Part shown: piece after piece, positions 1 to 14,238 of the stretch
How positions within the stretch are numbered: the first letter of the stretch is position 1
Layout: every line of letters starts with the position of its first letter
Assembly (NCBI GenBank): GCA_019843655.1
Contig: JACDQD010000011.1
Location: 13,930,604-13,994,603 of the forward strand
From: Lethocerus indicus
Taxonomy: Eukaryota > Arthropoda > Insecta > Hemiptera > Belostomatidae
DNA length: 64,000 nucleotides
Reading direction: 5' to 3'
Position numbers and translations under genes: made by a program
The notes under the pieces: generated by a model
The model's input: the letters and a program-made list of their open reading frames with translations, nothing else
Told to the model about the DNA's origin: nothing
Database searches by the model: none

Positions 1-3000
1 AAATACCTAAATATATTACTGTAGAGAAAATCTTTATTTCAGAGTGCTTTGAAATAGACATTGGAACAGTAGGGCAATTAAAATCCTGGAAGATAGAACC
101 CCGTCAAAATGGGGAAAGGCCGTGACATTTTTCATAATCTTAAAACGCGCATCTTATTGCTCAGATTTTTGCATCCGAGAGATACTAGGGACGAGTCCTG
201 GACAGCTATAAAATACTCGTAAAGATCCATCCCGGTTCCATTTCTGCCCGCATTTTACGACGAGACCCGCAACAGTCCCCGGGGATCCTCGGTCGGCGCG
301 TGTCCACCGTTAAAGAATGACAAGGACCATATGACATATACAGAAACCTAGATTTTGAAATTTCGGAAACAGACCTATTTAATTTACAAAAAGTTTAATA
401 ACGGATGTTAGTAATTTCTAATCATATAAAATGGGTATAAATGCATAAGTTCTTACGCAGATCACTCTACAATTTCTTATAGTTTGCTGGAAATTAATGT
501 TGAAAAGATGCACCTCATAAATTGAAGGAAAGAAACATGAATCGAAAATCCTATAAAGAAATATGAGGAGAGATTGAGATACTAAATGGAGACTACTCGT
601 AATATTAACACGAGCGTAGTGCAACTACGATGGGAATACTTGAAACCGGGGACTTGAAACCCTTAGTGAAAACAGAGTAGTTTTACGACTCGGTACAAGA
701 CAGGGCCGACCTCTGCATTTCCCTCCGCTCTATTTATACCTTGTACGTTAAAAGGTATTTTTTTTCCATTTGGAAGAACTTTCCTACTCCGTAAATACAC
801 CCTTCCCCGCAACCAAAATGGGGTTCTTCTAAATTGGATCACACACCCCTACAAAAGTTCGAAAAGGGATACGAGTTATCGATTTTATGATTTTCTCTTA
901 GGAACGTCTGTACATCCTTCAGTATATTATTCTTTACACAATATTAAATTGTACAATATCGGAACATTATTTCCAAGGTAATGAATTCGTTTGAACAAAC
1001 GGAAACAATTTTCAACATTCATAAAAACAAGACGCACATTAAAAACTATCCAGAGTATAGATTCCATGTTAATTAGGCTGGTCCTATTTATTAAATTGTC
1101 AAACCTATAAAAAGGATTTTATATATTTCAATTATATTTTAGATATTTTATAAAACTTCGGTCTATCCTCCGCGTTTCCGATTTATATTTATTTATTTAA
1201 AGAATATTTCTTTTGCTTCCAACATTGAGAAATGTCAATCTCAGGACCCAGAATTCAATGGTGAGTAGGGATTTCTCATCATTCCCGCGAAATAAGAATC
1301 TCGGTTACGCTGTGTGGAGCTTTTGAAGAAGCCTTTATTATTATTTTGACGGGATGAAAGTAGCTGCCTCTCACCACGTGGCCGGAAATGTTTATGCCCC
1401 CAACAAGGAGAAACAGGGACAATTACAAAGGGTAAAATGTTCGCTACAAAGGGAGGCGGAAAGTAATTACGGCCGGTAAATACAGGCAGCCAAAGCAACC
1501 CCGTAATACGGGCCGCCCATAGTCGAAACCGAGTAGTGATCAAGCATCGACGATTAATGTTTTCCCATTATAATGAAAACCGACGTTCATTTCATCTTTT
1601 CAGGAAGTCATTATAAGCAGGTAGTGTGACACATTACAATTATAATTTTACTGTGTCACCTCAAGCTTAAAATACATTTGCAGCCCCATTTAGGGGCGAA
1701 TGAAAACTAACCCTAATTTCGACCCTAATATTAACTGCCTAAAATCACCTTCAATTATTATTTTTAATAATCAACTTGCTCAATTAATCAATGTTCAATG
1801 TAATCGTTAAATTTTAGTGATATGGATAACTTCGAATTTAGGTTACTAAGCAACACGGATGGGAAAATACATGTCCATCCTACAAAAAATTGATGAAACG
1901 CAAACGTGCGTGTAAAAGCTATTTTCGCATCAAAAGTAGAAGACGTACTTTGTGAAGGACAATAGAGAGCGGAAGCGCTCGCGAACCGCCCGGGTAAATT
2001 TAAATTAAATTGCGAAAATTAGAAACAATAAAAGAGTTTTTAAGCGCGGACACGGGAAAAGGCGAACGGGGGCATTGTTCGGTTTGCAGCGCCGTGCCGA
2101 TCCGTACAACGGGGCCTAAAAAGCGTTAAGAAAATATGAAAGGGTGCCGGAAAAAGGGAGTAAAATTCGGGGCAAACTTCCCTTCCAACAATATTTTCCT
2201 TGTTTCGGAGGGAAAAGTTTTTGTGGAAAAAAATTGTAAGGTGAACTTGGGTTCAGCAGAAGTATTGGCCGGGAAAATGCGAAATACGTCTTGGCTACCG
2301 AGGGTAAATTGAATTCTTCACTGTTTCATTGAGATTGGTGAAAATTCGAGATACGAAAATATTGAATATCTAGATAATAATCTAGATCAAAGAAGACGGA
2401 AGTGACAGAATATCTCCAATTTATAAAACAGGAAACATCGCATTGGGTTTCATCGTATTATTGAAGTAGGAAACAAACTGAATATTTGGAACAACAAAAT
2501 GGTATGAAGAAAGAAACTTCAATCGATTGTGAGTCACGTAAAGTAATTGTAATTTGTTCGGTGGCAGCGAATGGAACTAACATGTCTGGAGATTCTTCTG
2601 ACACCCCCCTACGTTTCAAGCTTTCAAAAACAGACCGTATTTTTACAAAAACCTTAACCGAAAACGCTCATCGCAACCTGAAATTTGCGAGGATTGCTCA
2701 ACTTTTATTTAGGAAAATTTACATAACTTTTCAACTGCGTACGTGGTCAATTCTAAACGATGAATATATTCCGCAACGTTATTACGTCATTGGTTCTGTG
2801 TCTAGAATTTTGAAATTGTTCCGCTTGTTGCATAACCGCGTAAAGAAGTCAGGGTATCGAGTCATATTTTAAATCTATTTCTTGGCAATTCGTGGACGCG
2901 GTAGTGTAACAACCGCAGATTACGACAGTTTTTTCTTATCCACTTCGTCCGGTTGGCTTCAGCATTTTGCTCTCATACTGCCTGGTAAGTGGTTATTCAA

Positions 3001-6000
3001 AATTATGTTCCGAACTAATTGGGCCCGGGAATCGCCCATTGTATCACCGAGCTATAGACGATGGCATGAATCCGGAACCTGCCTAGCTCAGTGTAATGAA
3101 AATCGTTCGAGTGATGAATCCGTTTTGTTTTCCGCCGACCGGTTTCGGGGCGTCCTCAATCGGAGCGAAAAAATTCATTGCTGATCTTTTTTTACTATTT
3201 TTTGATACAGACAGTGAAAATCCCGGCTCCGCCTGGCCGGCTCTAAACGACGGTAAAATCGGGCGAAACGCCGTTATTTTTCCCCGGGGTGAAATCGACG
3301 AGGAAGGAGCCGAACTAGCCCCGGTCATGCACTGATTGGCCGGACGGTTTTCAATCTGGGAACCTGCCGCGAAGACGGCACAAAGGGCGAAAACCGAGAC
3401 AAGAAGCGAACAACATTTCTCCCCCTAACCCCCCTCCCCCCGAAATGCCGCCGAAAGAAGAAATGGGGACACAGACCTGGGAAGATTGTCGAAGTGAAAT
3501 TGAAAATCGGTTTCGCTCGAGTGCGTTATGTGTGCCCCGGGGGGGAAAAATTGCTTCCCGCGGCTGCGGTCCGAGAAACGGTTGCGATATCCGTCATGCG
3601 GTATGACGCCTTACATAACACTGTATGCGACAATTTGTAAACTGAATGTGTAATAGAGCACGGAGAGGCTCCGAGTATCGTCTGACACCTATTCCTGCTT
3701 TTCAACTGGTTACAGTAAAATATACTGGAATATCAAGGTACCCCAGAGACCAGATCTAGGAATTTACCTTCGGTTATACCATCCTTATTATACAGGTTTA
3801 GGTATCAAGCTTATTCGGTTATTGAAACTTTTATGGTTTACTTAACGCTTAGTGTGCAAGGTTTTCGAGATTTTATTAATTCAGCGTGGCAGACCCGTCA
3901 GGACAAAACAGAAGTACGGAAGATGATCGAAAAAAGAACTTTCTTCCGAAGATGATAAAGGTTTCATTGAAAACCGCATTTTAACCACGGGCAAACAGGC
4001 GGGCAATAAAAGGGCATTGGGACGGTGGATTGAGGCCGACGCTGGATAATTGCAGTATGTTTCATACCACCTGCTGGATTTACCTCGGATGGATAACCCT
4101 GTTTCGTGTCGCAGTCTCGCCCGGGCCCTCGAAGGACACACACCGAACGGACTGTGCGTTGATTGGGGCGGAGAGAGGGACAAGTTTTTACCGCCGACAC
4201 GGGATCTAGGCCTGACTTTATAAGGAGGTGTTAACAGGCCTGCGGGACATTTCTTTCAATGGAGGAAACACTCGACATAATACGACGCCGCGCCCATTCT
4301 GTAATGGGTAAAATTTGTCAACACAATAAGTGATGACACTCAGATTTTATACAAGCTGGGGCTTCATGCAAGTTCCACACTAATTTAATATCTGACAGAA
4401 GAGTGATAACACTGCTAATGGAACGTACAGTTAGTCTAGTGGAACATATTTCCTCATTTAGTAAAACGTACTTTAATCATCCTTTTCAATTAGAAACAGA
4501 GTTGGGGAAGAGGGGTTATAAATTTAAGGAAATTGAAGAAACCGACCAATCCTGGTGACCTAGTAATCTCAAAAGTCCAGCTTATCCTAGAAAATATACC
4601 GAAATTCCGCTTCTCGTAGTGTTCCTGGACTCTCGAGCATAATAAAGGAGGACCGACCCTCCCTAGCTCGGCGGCCCCCGTCTGTATTCACTCTCAGACC
4701 CAAGGTAAACTCTATTAAGTCGGACTTAAAACCCGATGGGGAGGAGGAGGCCCCAGCTCGGGCACTATATTAGGAACCGTGGAGGGAGGCCTCCTTTAAT
4801 AGGGAGCGCGCTACTCGACGTCGGTTCGCCGTCATTACCGGAGATATAATATAGGGAGCCCGTCATTATTCAGCCTCTCTATTACACAATCCAATCTCAG
4901 AGTGGACTTCAATCGGAGCGCATCTATCCCCGCATATTAATGCAGCGCCGGGTCCTCGACAACGTGGAGTTTGGTTGCGGTTTACCCCTAGGCGAATTCA
5001 TTACGGGCCACGGTTAAAAATGTAAATGACCAATTGACTCAAACCCGAGAGCACTACTGAATCCTTCGATGCTCCGAAGTGTTTCATCACTATAATTCTA
5101 CAATATCATGATTTACTTTCCGAGATGAAGGGCCGTTCTGTAATTGACTAGAATACGAAACTAATTCCACAAACTCTCAATTCTTCACCCGAATAATAGA
5201 TACGAATCCGACGAAAGACATTGAATATATATAATTTTCGCCCGACACAATAAGAAACGAAATAGTAGTTCACTATTAAATTCTGCGCCTAACGGCGTAC
5301 ACGATACGATAAGGAAAAAGAAAAGGAAACGAACATTTTATCGGTTTCATTGTACAGAATGGCGTACAAATTCCGATCGTCACACACAAGTTGCTACACG
5401 TTGCAGAGTTGAATTATTCCGTACGAACGCTGGCCGCCATAAAATAGCGCGCGACTTCAGAAAAGGCTGCGCCGTTTCTCGGAAAACGGTCCCATTTCAA
5501 GCAGGAACCGAATGCCGGGCACGTTTTTATAATCGGGGGCATAAAAATTAATTTATAACCGAACGGGCCCGCGGTCCCGCGGAGGAGCCTGCTAATTAAA
5601 AGGTACGGGAAGCCCCCGGGGAGCCGTGAAGGGGGTTAGACCGTCGGCCGGCCGATAAAAATCATTACCGTCGCCGAGCGGGAGGTAATGGTCAGCAGTC
5701 CCTTCTTCTTCGAGGTTTTTCTTTGTTAATCTCTCGAGAACCGCATAAGCGCTATTCGATTCTGAATGGTTCTCGAAAGGCCGAGGGGGGCCGGCTACGT
5801 GAGCCGTGTGCGAATCCGGGCTTATCGGCCACCGCTCCTTTTTACCCCCTCCCCCCCACCTAAAACGCCGTTCGGCCCATTTAGAGAGACACGGGTTTTC
5901 TACGGTATCGGAACAGCGTTGCATCAGCCCGACCGCTCCTATTGTTTGAATTCCCTAGCGCTAAAGGTGACGGATATTTCAACGTAAACGTCAATTTTTC

Positions 6001-9000
6001 CTGAAACACTCCGTGAAGGGTGCTAACTTCACGGGGGATCGTGGCGGCGTATGGAAGGATCCAAACCTTTTGAGTTGTTATGTAACAAATACTGTAAGAA
6101 ACTACATCATGGAAACTCACGATAGGAGTCGGAGAGGTGAAAGATGTATAATCTGTTGGTAGGACATGAATAAAAAGGACCGGCTTTAAAACTCACGCTG
6201 GTCATACAATATTCAGGGGAGAAAAATGTGGAACGATTCGAAACTTTTAAGGCACACACCTTAACTTTCACGCTACTGAGAGAGTAACCAGAGTGAATGA
6301 ATCTCATCATTAAAGCGGAGGTAAAAGGCGTGTTTATTGAGTCAAAAGGTCGAGTCCCACATTCAGAGTTATATTCCGAACGTTCGAGTAATCAAGAATG
6401 AAGGATTTATCGGAAAGTTTCCCCAAAACCGGATATTGCGTTTCAGATCGAGGTTTCGTTGTCGGCGGCCTATGAAGCGCGTACTGTACACAACCCGCAA
6501 AATGCGTCAATTAATATCGCCGGTTCGGTTCCAGTTCCGATTGCGAAACCGGAAAAAAAACTGGGCCGTCTGTTCCCGACGTGAGTCACACACACACAAT
6601 ATATTATCCGGGGGAGACGAGTTTCGCGTTGCATCACCTAACCACAACGCGGGACGGTATCGTCCACCTGTTGATGCGGTTTCCTCCATTCTCGCTTTGT
6701 TACTTCTTATCCGCAGTCCGGCCCCGTACACTCGATACTGTAAAGCGATACGCTTTCAATCTAAAAATATAACGGTCGCGAGGAAACGACGAATAAACAG
6801 AGATCCAAAAATACGACCCACACTAAGAGTGCGGGCGGGATTTCCCATCGGCGAAGTAGCCCATCAACTCATTGCAGGAATTCTACCGGCGTTGGCGAAA
6901 AGCCGAAACTAGTCCTATCCCATTAGAAGGCCGCAAGAAAGGCGGCTAGCTGACTCCAAAACCGGCGTCGTCATACGGCTCAGAGTAAAATTGGCAATTT
7001 TCAAACCCGACAAAAATACTCCTGACAATGCCGATGACAAAGACGCGGGTTGAATAAGTCTCGGGAGCCGCATCAGCAAATAAAATGAGCCGATGCGGCA
7101 GTTCCTGTTGTTTTCCCTGTTCGAAGCATCCGCCGTTTGAATGTAACGACCGCGGTCGTATAACCAGTTTTGAACCGCTCATTTTCACGAAAATGCTTGC
7201 AAATTTCGGCCGTTGTCCGCTTCTGGCTGTGTATAATTTTCGCAGTTGGGACAATCGCGAAAACAATCGTACAAATCAACATCGGTGGACAGGGGACTCC
7301 AACAGCCTAACCTTAACTCCTGAGCACTCTCAGCCAAGGATCATTACTATGTCACCCTTCTAAGACACGTGTTTTAATTGTATTAAAATAATCATTGATT
7401 ACTCGTTACCAGTTGAGAAGAATAGGCACAAATATTTCCTGCACGGGCAGGGTGGAAAAAACGTTTCTCCAGTAGAAATCAGGAAAGTCCCCAGCTTATT
7501 TCTCAGGGAATTCTTTGAAAGAAATCTGGGACGGCACCCAGGTACTGGAAGATCCCGTAGTTTCCTGTTCCCTCTTTCCTTCTATCTACACTCGACAGAT
7601 AGCGGCTTAAATATATTTAAAAAGAGGAACATTAATCCCGTTGAAACTGTAATACTTCGTGATCTAAATTTTAATAAAATTACGAAAAGGAAAAAGTATT
7701 GACTGATTTTAGACTCGGTATCGCTTCTGTCGCTCGGCTGGTTGCCTTCCTGGGCAAAGCGTCTCGAACCAACTAAAGAGTCACAAGAGATGGCAATCTC
7801 CGCGTAAAAGACTAATGGGTTGGACACAACGTCATATTACGTAAAAGCGTATAATTTGTTTTCACAAAACTACTCTCCGCCGAGAGTGTATTCCGCGGCC
7901 AGCGCTGAATAATTCATCGGACGTTGGACAATAATATGGAACGGCCGGGCGTTTCGGACCGTAGGGAGGTCCTCGGCGCCCGGGAGGAGGAGCCCCCGAA
8001 CAAGGAGCTCTGATCATGCGTCACATTCCGTTTTTAACGCAACCCGGAAACAGCCGAGCGGTTGAGCCCATCCGCGGATTTTTTTCACGGAGTTCTCATC
8101 CCGATTAAAAAGCACGATCCGCCTCCCCCGAACGAGTCTCGGCCGGGCTAATTTAACGAACGCATCTGTGTCCTTGCGCTTTTTGGTCTGTGTGAAATGA
8201 CCAATTGTTTCTAGCTACAAACAGAGGCCGATTATATCTGTTATTAGAGTGCATAAGATAATGGACACACAGTTTCATGAATTACATAACTACGTCGCAT
8301 ACTCTTACACGCTACTGTTTGTTTTTTTATAGTCTGTTATTTCTGCCGAAACAGGACGAAAAACCTTGGTCGAAAGCAAGTATTCAGCAACATAAATTCC
8401 GAAAGGAAATTACTGTGAAGATTTCTACTAATTGCGTACATATACCAAATTTTTATGCCTTCTGTAAATACAAATATAAATATTGTTCCTCTATAGCTAC
8501 CGATAAAATTAAATTAAGGATTATTATTCCCTCATTAAAAACTATCAACAACACTGACGATAAGCAGACAAAATAATTGTCACTCTAATAAAGTATATCC
8601 GTTATACCAAGGTAGTTGAGCATTACGTGGTTTTCTAATCGTCAAATGCAATTTAAAACGACAAGGACATGAATATAAATACTCCAAATTAATTAGAAAT
8701 ATGAATTCCTAATTTTATAGAATGATTTCATAAAATGAGGAGTAGAGCCCTCGTCGAATCTCGAAGAAGGACGCTAAATTTATGCCAAGTACGGAGAAGA
8801 TTTAATGACTGAACAGACTTACCCTTGAAAAAGAGAGGACTTAAGTAAGGGGCTTGCCGATCCAAAAATATCCGCCCCGCCGTTCCAAAAATAAACCTCG
8901 ACTCGAGAGGAAACAATTAAAAACCCGATCGAAGGGTCCGGTATTGGTGGGGAGCTCGATGTATGCAAATCATATGCAATTTTCTTGGGGCCTCCACTTG

Positions 9001-10800
9001 ACAGCCGGCCAAAAACTGGTCGATCGGCTGTGGAACGTCGATCCGGAGAAAGGAATTCGACTCCGGCAGAAAGCATAAACGGAAAGTAGATTACGCGTTA
9101 TGAATTTGCGGGCGGGACAATTTTAAAGAAATTAATAAATGTAATTTAGCAAGTAATTCGCTAAAATATTATCTCATTATTTGGTTACAACTGAAAATTT
9201 GCATTAAAATGACAGCGAGATAAATCCGATATTTATTATGCGCCTAACTCAAATATTTATCTTGTGTAATTTGCATGGATCCTAATTTATGGGCCTTTCA
9301 GCGGACACTAAGGGACTAAACGGAGACTCAACCGACTTACTATGTTTTATTATTTTCCTTAAAAAGATATCGAAATTTATTAAAAATTTGGTTCCCATAT
9401 AGAGTTCTGAACAGATTTTATATTCGGTGTTATAATCGTTCTTTATTACACGCCAAAGAAAAATTTAAATTTGTCATGTTATTTACGACGAAAGGAGAAG
9501 TTTCTTATTTAACTGTCCCTAGAATTATATAGAATATATGAAACTCTTGTGGGATATAGGTCAGGCACAACGGGAAAAATAATCGAAATATAGTTCACGA
9601 ATTTTTTATTTTTAAATGGCAAAATTTCTGGCAAAATTCTAAAGTCCGACCTCGGGCGTTTTAAAAATTATCGGGGCAAGATTATTTACGGCGAAATTAA
9701 TGAAAATAATGTTAAACTTTTTCTTGCCGAAGGTACTGAAAAAACCGCATATAAATCACAAGCTATATATCCCACTCGGCTGCGGCCAAGGTCGCCGAAA
9801 TAATTTACTGCCGAGAAGAGAATAAACATCTGAATATACCAGAAAGCCTTATTTTTAAGTTAGCTCAGATTTGCACTTGAAAAACTGAGACCAGCAATAC
9901 TTAAAATTGATTGAATGAATATTAGATAGGTTCAGAAAACCAAGGGAAGAACAGTTAGTCGTAAGTGCAGTTCACACGCTGGTTCGTGATCATGTTTCCG
10001 CTGTGGGAGGCACAGAATGTCCGTTACTGGAATATAAAAACACGTGAGGGTTTAAATTTTATATTTCTTGTTCGGATCCGAATGTACCGCTTCACCCCAT
10101 ATTTATAGGGCCGATAGAGAGGAATTTCATAAAACTGTAATACATCATTTGATAATGTTATCCGCTGAAAATCCCATTCTTGAAAAAAGCTTACGTAACT
10201 CAGAAGAAACTAATATGGTGGCCACATTTGATATTTTTTAGCCCAGTGTTATGGCCATAGCTTGGCACCTGACCAGAATGTATTTTTGCGATATCTCCGC
10301 CGGTGAATTGTGTGTACACTACAATTTAAAATACTCTACCGTCTGAACTCTCTTCAGTTTTATACACTGTGTATTTACTCGCCCTCTTCTAAACCGATGT
10401 TACTAAATTACGGATCACGGTTTTCGGAGAACGGCCAATAATATATGAATATAAATAAACCATCTGTGTTCATTATATATATATAGTACATGGCATATAC
10501 ACTGCCCACATTATTTTGAAATTTAAAAACGATATATTGTTATAAAAGTTACAAATACTGCGATCATTAAACTACACAGTTCTTTATATATCGTGTATTA
10601 GGGTGATGTCTCAACATGTTATAGCCTTACTCCATTTTTATACTGCCTGTTTGAGGAACGATTTCAATGTTTTGGAGCGCCATTAGTTTTTCAATTGTTC
10701 CTCCTTTTTTGTGCCTATTTTGAGGAGCGAATTTTCCAACGAGAAACGGCCAAGGCTGTCGTACGAATAATTTCAAGATATTACACCTCAGAAAAGCCAT
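1..10800. other. Non-coding stretch, no supported gene
   Basis: I see no recognisable gene, RNA gene or transposon here. AT-rich intervals (for example 900-1240 and 9080-9850) alternate with GC-rich patches (about 3200-3560, 4640-4980, 7860-8150). The longest open frames are at 2504-2872 plus (122 residues from its first ATG) and 6337-6912 plus (191 codons, opening with TTG rather than ATG). Both are basic, low in recognisable motifs, lack convincing splice sites and resemble no family I know, so I treat them as chance openings. Two copies of the palindrome ATCTAGAT lie at 2368-2375 and 2380-2387. Confidence 0.6.
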
Positions 10801-10814
10801 ACCCGAAGATACAC

Positions 10815-10946
10815 TTATACGGTCCTGCCCGGGTCGGCTGTACGTTTTCGACACAGTCCGACTCCATTAACCGGAACGATATTTAAATTAGTGGCCGGCC
10901 GATAGACCGAAGCGAATAAAAGGAATAACAGGAGGAGAGAAGGCAT
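10815..10946 (-). CDS. Small signal-peptide-like open frame, 43 aa (hypothetical)
   Basis: Starting at the ATG at 10946, the frame encodes 43 residues. It begins MPSLLLLFLLFASVYRPATN, the layout of a secretory signal peptide: short n-region, leucine-rich core, then a polar turn. The remainder holds one cysteine and a basic RKR stretch that could be a prohormone-type cleavage site. The frame stays open upstream to 10997, but this methionine is preferred because it places the hydrophobic core at the N-terminus. No homologous family is recognised, and there is no clear promoter or poly(A) signal in register. It could be a genuine short secreted peptide, a first coding exon or a chance frame; chance is the most likely. 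Confidence 0.15.
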   Translation of the reverse strand: MPSLLLLFLLFASVYRPATNLNIVPVNGVGLCRKRTADPGRTV

Positions 10947-10957
10947 CCTAAGTGAAC

Positions 10958-10987
10958 TGGGACAGCCCCGCTCCTCATGCTGTCCCA
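10958..10987. repeat. Inverted repeat, 9-bp perfect stem
   Basis: TGGGACAGC (10958-10966) and its exact complement GCTGTCCCA (10979-10987) flank a 12-nt loop. It lies just upstream, on the minus strand, of the small signal-peptide-like frame ending at 10946. A function as an RNA hairpin or a protein-binding site is unknown. Confidence 0.6.
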
Positions 10988-10999
10988 CCTTAATCATTT

Positions 11000-13330
11000 A
11001 CCCGGTATACTGCTCTCTACTCGTCGACTAGCGTTTAGCGTATCGCACCGCCTTCTGAAAGCAGAACCGTGTCAATTGGAGTATTAATTTATATTGTCCT
11101 TTCTATCCGGACCCCGTTTTGACGCGGGGTGGTAGGGCGGTGGTGGTGGCCCCTGGACGAAGGAGAACTTTCACCCGAAATCGAACGCGCCTAGAAATCT
11201 GGGAAAAACTGTTCCGTTTTTCGGTTTTACGAGCGGTTTCGAAAATGTAAAATGCGCGGGCATCGCTCGTCTATTTGGTACGACACGGACTGACTGACGT
11301 CATTACAACTTCATCTTTGGGCGGCGACCACCTTAAGTATTGTACATCAATTCCGAGCACAACCTTGTTTCGTCACGACCGGTTTTCAAATTTATCCAAA
11401 GTCACAAACCATTTTCGTTACACAATACACCGAAATAAAACGTAACGAATGTGTTTAACGCAATTAAAGTAAAATTGGAGGAGACAAGACTAATCGGAAG
11501 GCAAATATACATTTGTAAAATTAGAATTCATGAAAAACAAAAAGATTAAAAATCGGCAATGTACTGAACGGTGCATGGGAGAGTATAATGAATTATGGGG
11601 GCGGGACGACGAAGATCTATAATTAAACGGGATGAGACGAGCTCAAGCTCCCACAGGCCCTCAATTTATCCGGCGGCAATAAATAATTCCAGCGAAACAA
11701 ACAAGGAGATGGCCTAACGTCTGTACGGCACAGCTCCACGTTGCCGCTTCGGCTTACGAGTTGTCGCGTAAGCGTTTATTTCTGAAGTTACGGACGGAGC
11801 AAGCCAGGAACAAGCGGGGGAGGAGATATTAATTAGGCCCAATAAGAGCACGGTTTTTCTTAATAGAAGCCGATGACATCAGATCCAAGTGTGCGGGCGG
11901 TCGAGGTGGGGCCCGTCGAAGGGAGATCTGTAGACCCGGGGGACCTTGCTAAGTACAGAGTGGGACAGTAAGGAAGGATCCCGTTTCTAAGTGAACCATT
12001 TTAATCGTTATATTTTTCACATGCTTAAGACGATACTAGCAGGAGTCCAGAAGGTAGGTCTAGAATAGCAACACTATCCAGGTATCCAGGTTTTTAAACG
12101 CAATATTCCCCGTTTTAAATTGAAATAAAGTGGAAATCGCCGATCACAAAATAATATTTTTACAGTGTATTTATTGTGTAATATTAATTCTTTATGTATT
12201 TAAATAAGTTGTTGTAAGTTGCTGAAAATAGGCGATGTCTGAAGAATTTCCATTCGGTGATATGTTTGTCCTTCGGTTCCGAAAGCGTTCTAGACCAGTG
12301 ATGCGAATCACGCCACGCCCGTCAGCTGACTACGGCGGACTCATGACCGGCGAATGACCTCTAGAAAGGGGGCCGAAAAATGTTAAAATAAAAAAGCACG
12401 CAGGAACATGTGGATGGGCGGGCACGATTTAAAAAAGAAAGAAGGGCCTTGAACCTTTAAATCTCCTCTAAGTCTTAAAGGTCATAAGACTGTCCACCTA
12501 TGGACATGACGAAAATACAAATGAACAATTCTACTAATAACCATAGTTCAAGGAAGTTCGGTCGGGTTGGAACAAACCAGATATTATTAAGGCTATGCAA
12601 CAACGAAACAACTCTTTATTAATGGGTTTTCTGAACGACCCTCGCATAAAAAACATCATCAATTAAGCATATAACTACAAATTTGATAACTCACTTGTTA
12701 GATTCGACTGACCTAATGATTCTTACTGTCGGCCCGCATAAAACTCGAGGAATGAGTTGACACGATCGAAAAAATTGACTCCGTGTTACTTTTTCTAAAC
12801 AGGCAGCGGGCTAGCCGGTGATAGGGGTTGTGGTGGGAGGTCTCGGGAGAAATACGGAAGGAACAATGCCGGGGATTGTGCGAGGGCAGTAAAGAATAGG
12901 TTTTAGGGCCGGGAACGAGGTATGGCGCCCGGTATACACACTCTCGGGTCCCGCTTTGAGCCCCTCAATGAATAGGACCATTGTATAAACGTTTTACAGC
13001 CTCTCGTTTAACGGCCGGCCGTGGAGCTATCAAAGATCGCACTTCAGAGCCTTTTCTGTTAGGCTTTAAGGTAGTCCCGACTAAAATAAATAGTCCCAAT
13101 TTTTAATTTTTACTTTTAACCCTATAAACATTAAATTGAGTATTTACACTTCAAAACATGGCTTGAGGCTGGAAATACATAACTAACATTGTTGTAGTTA
13201 GGGCATCTTGTTTGTACCACAGATAGTACCAGTAAAGTGGCATTATTTATCAGGATGACGTTATTATCATTTGGTGGTCTGTTATAATTTGTAATACCAT
13301 AGTCTCCTTTCGCTGTTTTGTGCTTTTTCT
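11000..13330. other. Non-coding stretch, nothing recognised
   Basis: No open frame above about 60 codons and no RNA gene or transposon is recognised. The segment runs from mixed to AT-rich DNA with a GC-richer patch at about 12800-13020. A short string at 12288-12302 (TTCTAGACCAGT) resembles the outer end of the dispersed hairpin motif described elsewhere, but is too short to call. Confidence 0.55.
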
Positions 13331-13333
13331 AAA

Positions 13334-13775
13334 CCGGTTTCGCTTGCCTGTCATCTTCAGTAGCTCGTTCATTTGTAGGATGGTGAGTCACTCAGGTATG
13401 TCAGTTGTCTGCATCGTCACTGCACACATTTACGGTGGGGGTTGTCTTATTTGTCATGCAGTGTACATACGGGTTCTGTTTTTGTTCATATAACAATAAA
13501 GCGACTGTTTATCGAACCCATTGATTTACCCATTTGCAATTAACAAAATGAGGCGTCATACCTGCACACCTCCCAATAATACTGAAGGGATAGGCCAATT
13601 GACCGAGTCATTACCTGTGGAAAAAGAAACGTTACATTCCCAAATGCTAACGACAAGAAGAAAACAAAGATAGAAAAGTGCAGCGATAGTACAGACACAA
13701 TGAACACAATATAACCAAGTGACTCATCATCCTGCTAACGGAAGAGTTACTGAAGATGGCGTGGAACCGTCACAG
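13334..13775. mobile_element. Inverted-repeat element, MITE-like
   Basis: Two imperfect inverted arms enclose about 350 bp. The left arm (about 13345-13430) contains CATCTTCAGTA, then AGGATG and TGAGTCACT. The right arm (about 13680-13775), read on the minus strand, has the same blocks in the same order: CATCTTCAGTA, AGGATG, TGAGTCACT, then a weaker GTCTG...CTGCAC match deeper in. The interior has no open frame of note. Both arms carry the motif CTGAAGATG pointing outward. This is the architecture of a non-autonomous element or of two retroelement tails in tail-to-tail inversion. I could not identify target-site duplications, so the outer boundaries are approximate. Confidence 0.5.
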
Positions 13776-14238
13776 GTTGAGTTAAAGGGTAAGGAGACAG
13801 AAGATAACGAAATAATTACAATCACATGGAAATTAAGATCATGGAGTTGTAAGATTGGTTAAGCTTAGAATGTCCGTGTTGCGACTATCCTCGGGGCTCG
13901 ACTGGCCTAAATTTAGCCGCAATTTTTATAGCGGGGCCCGTTGCTGAATAAACGGTGGCAGCAAGTCGAAGCAATAAACGTCGCGAGGAACACAAGAATC
14001 CGAAGAGAGGGGGGAGGGATGGTCGAGGGATGTCGGCCGGGCACACCTGTCGCCCCCGTGGGCCCTGGACCGAGGCCGATAGAGCTCGGGAGGAGACCGA
14101 GAGGAGACATTCTTCATAAAACACCGGGCCGCCCGTTTTGAGCAGAACTCTGTAATATCCCGGACGCTGTAAGGAGTCACTAGGCAACGCGACAAACTAG
14201 CAATACAACTCTGGAGCGCACCACATGATAGATCTATC

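Noticed and set aside
2504..3184. Two successive plus-strand frames (122 and 100 codons) that might be exons, with a GTAAGT donor-like site at about 2985
   Set aside because: No acceptor with a convincing pyrimidine tract, no recognisable domain, and the donor lies inside the second frame.
6337..6912. 191-codon plus-strand frame, the longest in the window
   Set aside because: It opens with TTG, the first ATG is well inside, the sequence is arginine-rich with no domain, and another frame overlaps it. Its length is within reach of chance over six frames of 64 kb.
13605..13635. Minus-strand TTTCTTTTTCCACAG joined to GTAATG, another acceptor-donor juxtaposition
   Set aside because: The donor is weak (GTAATG), it lies inside the inverted-repeat element, and it lacks the 35-nt downstream donor seen at the two stronger sites.
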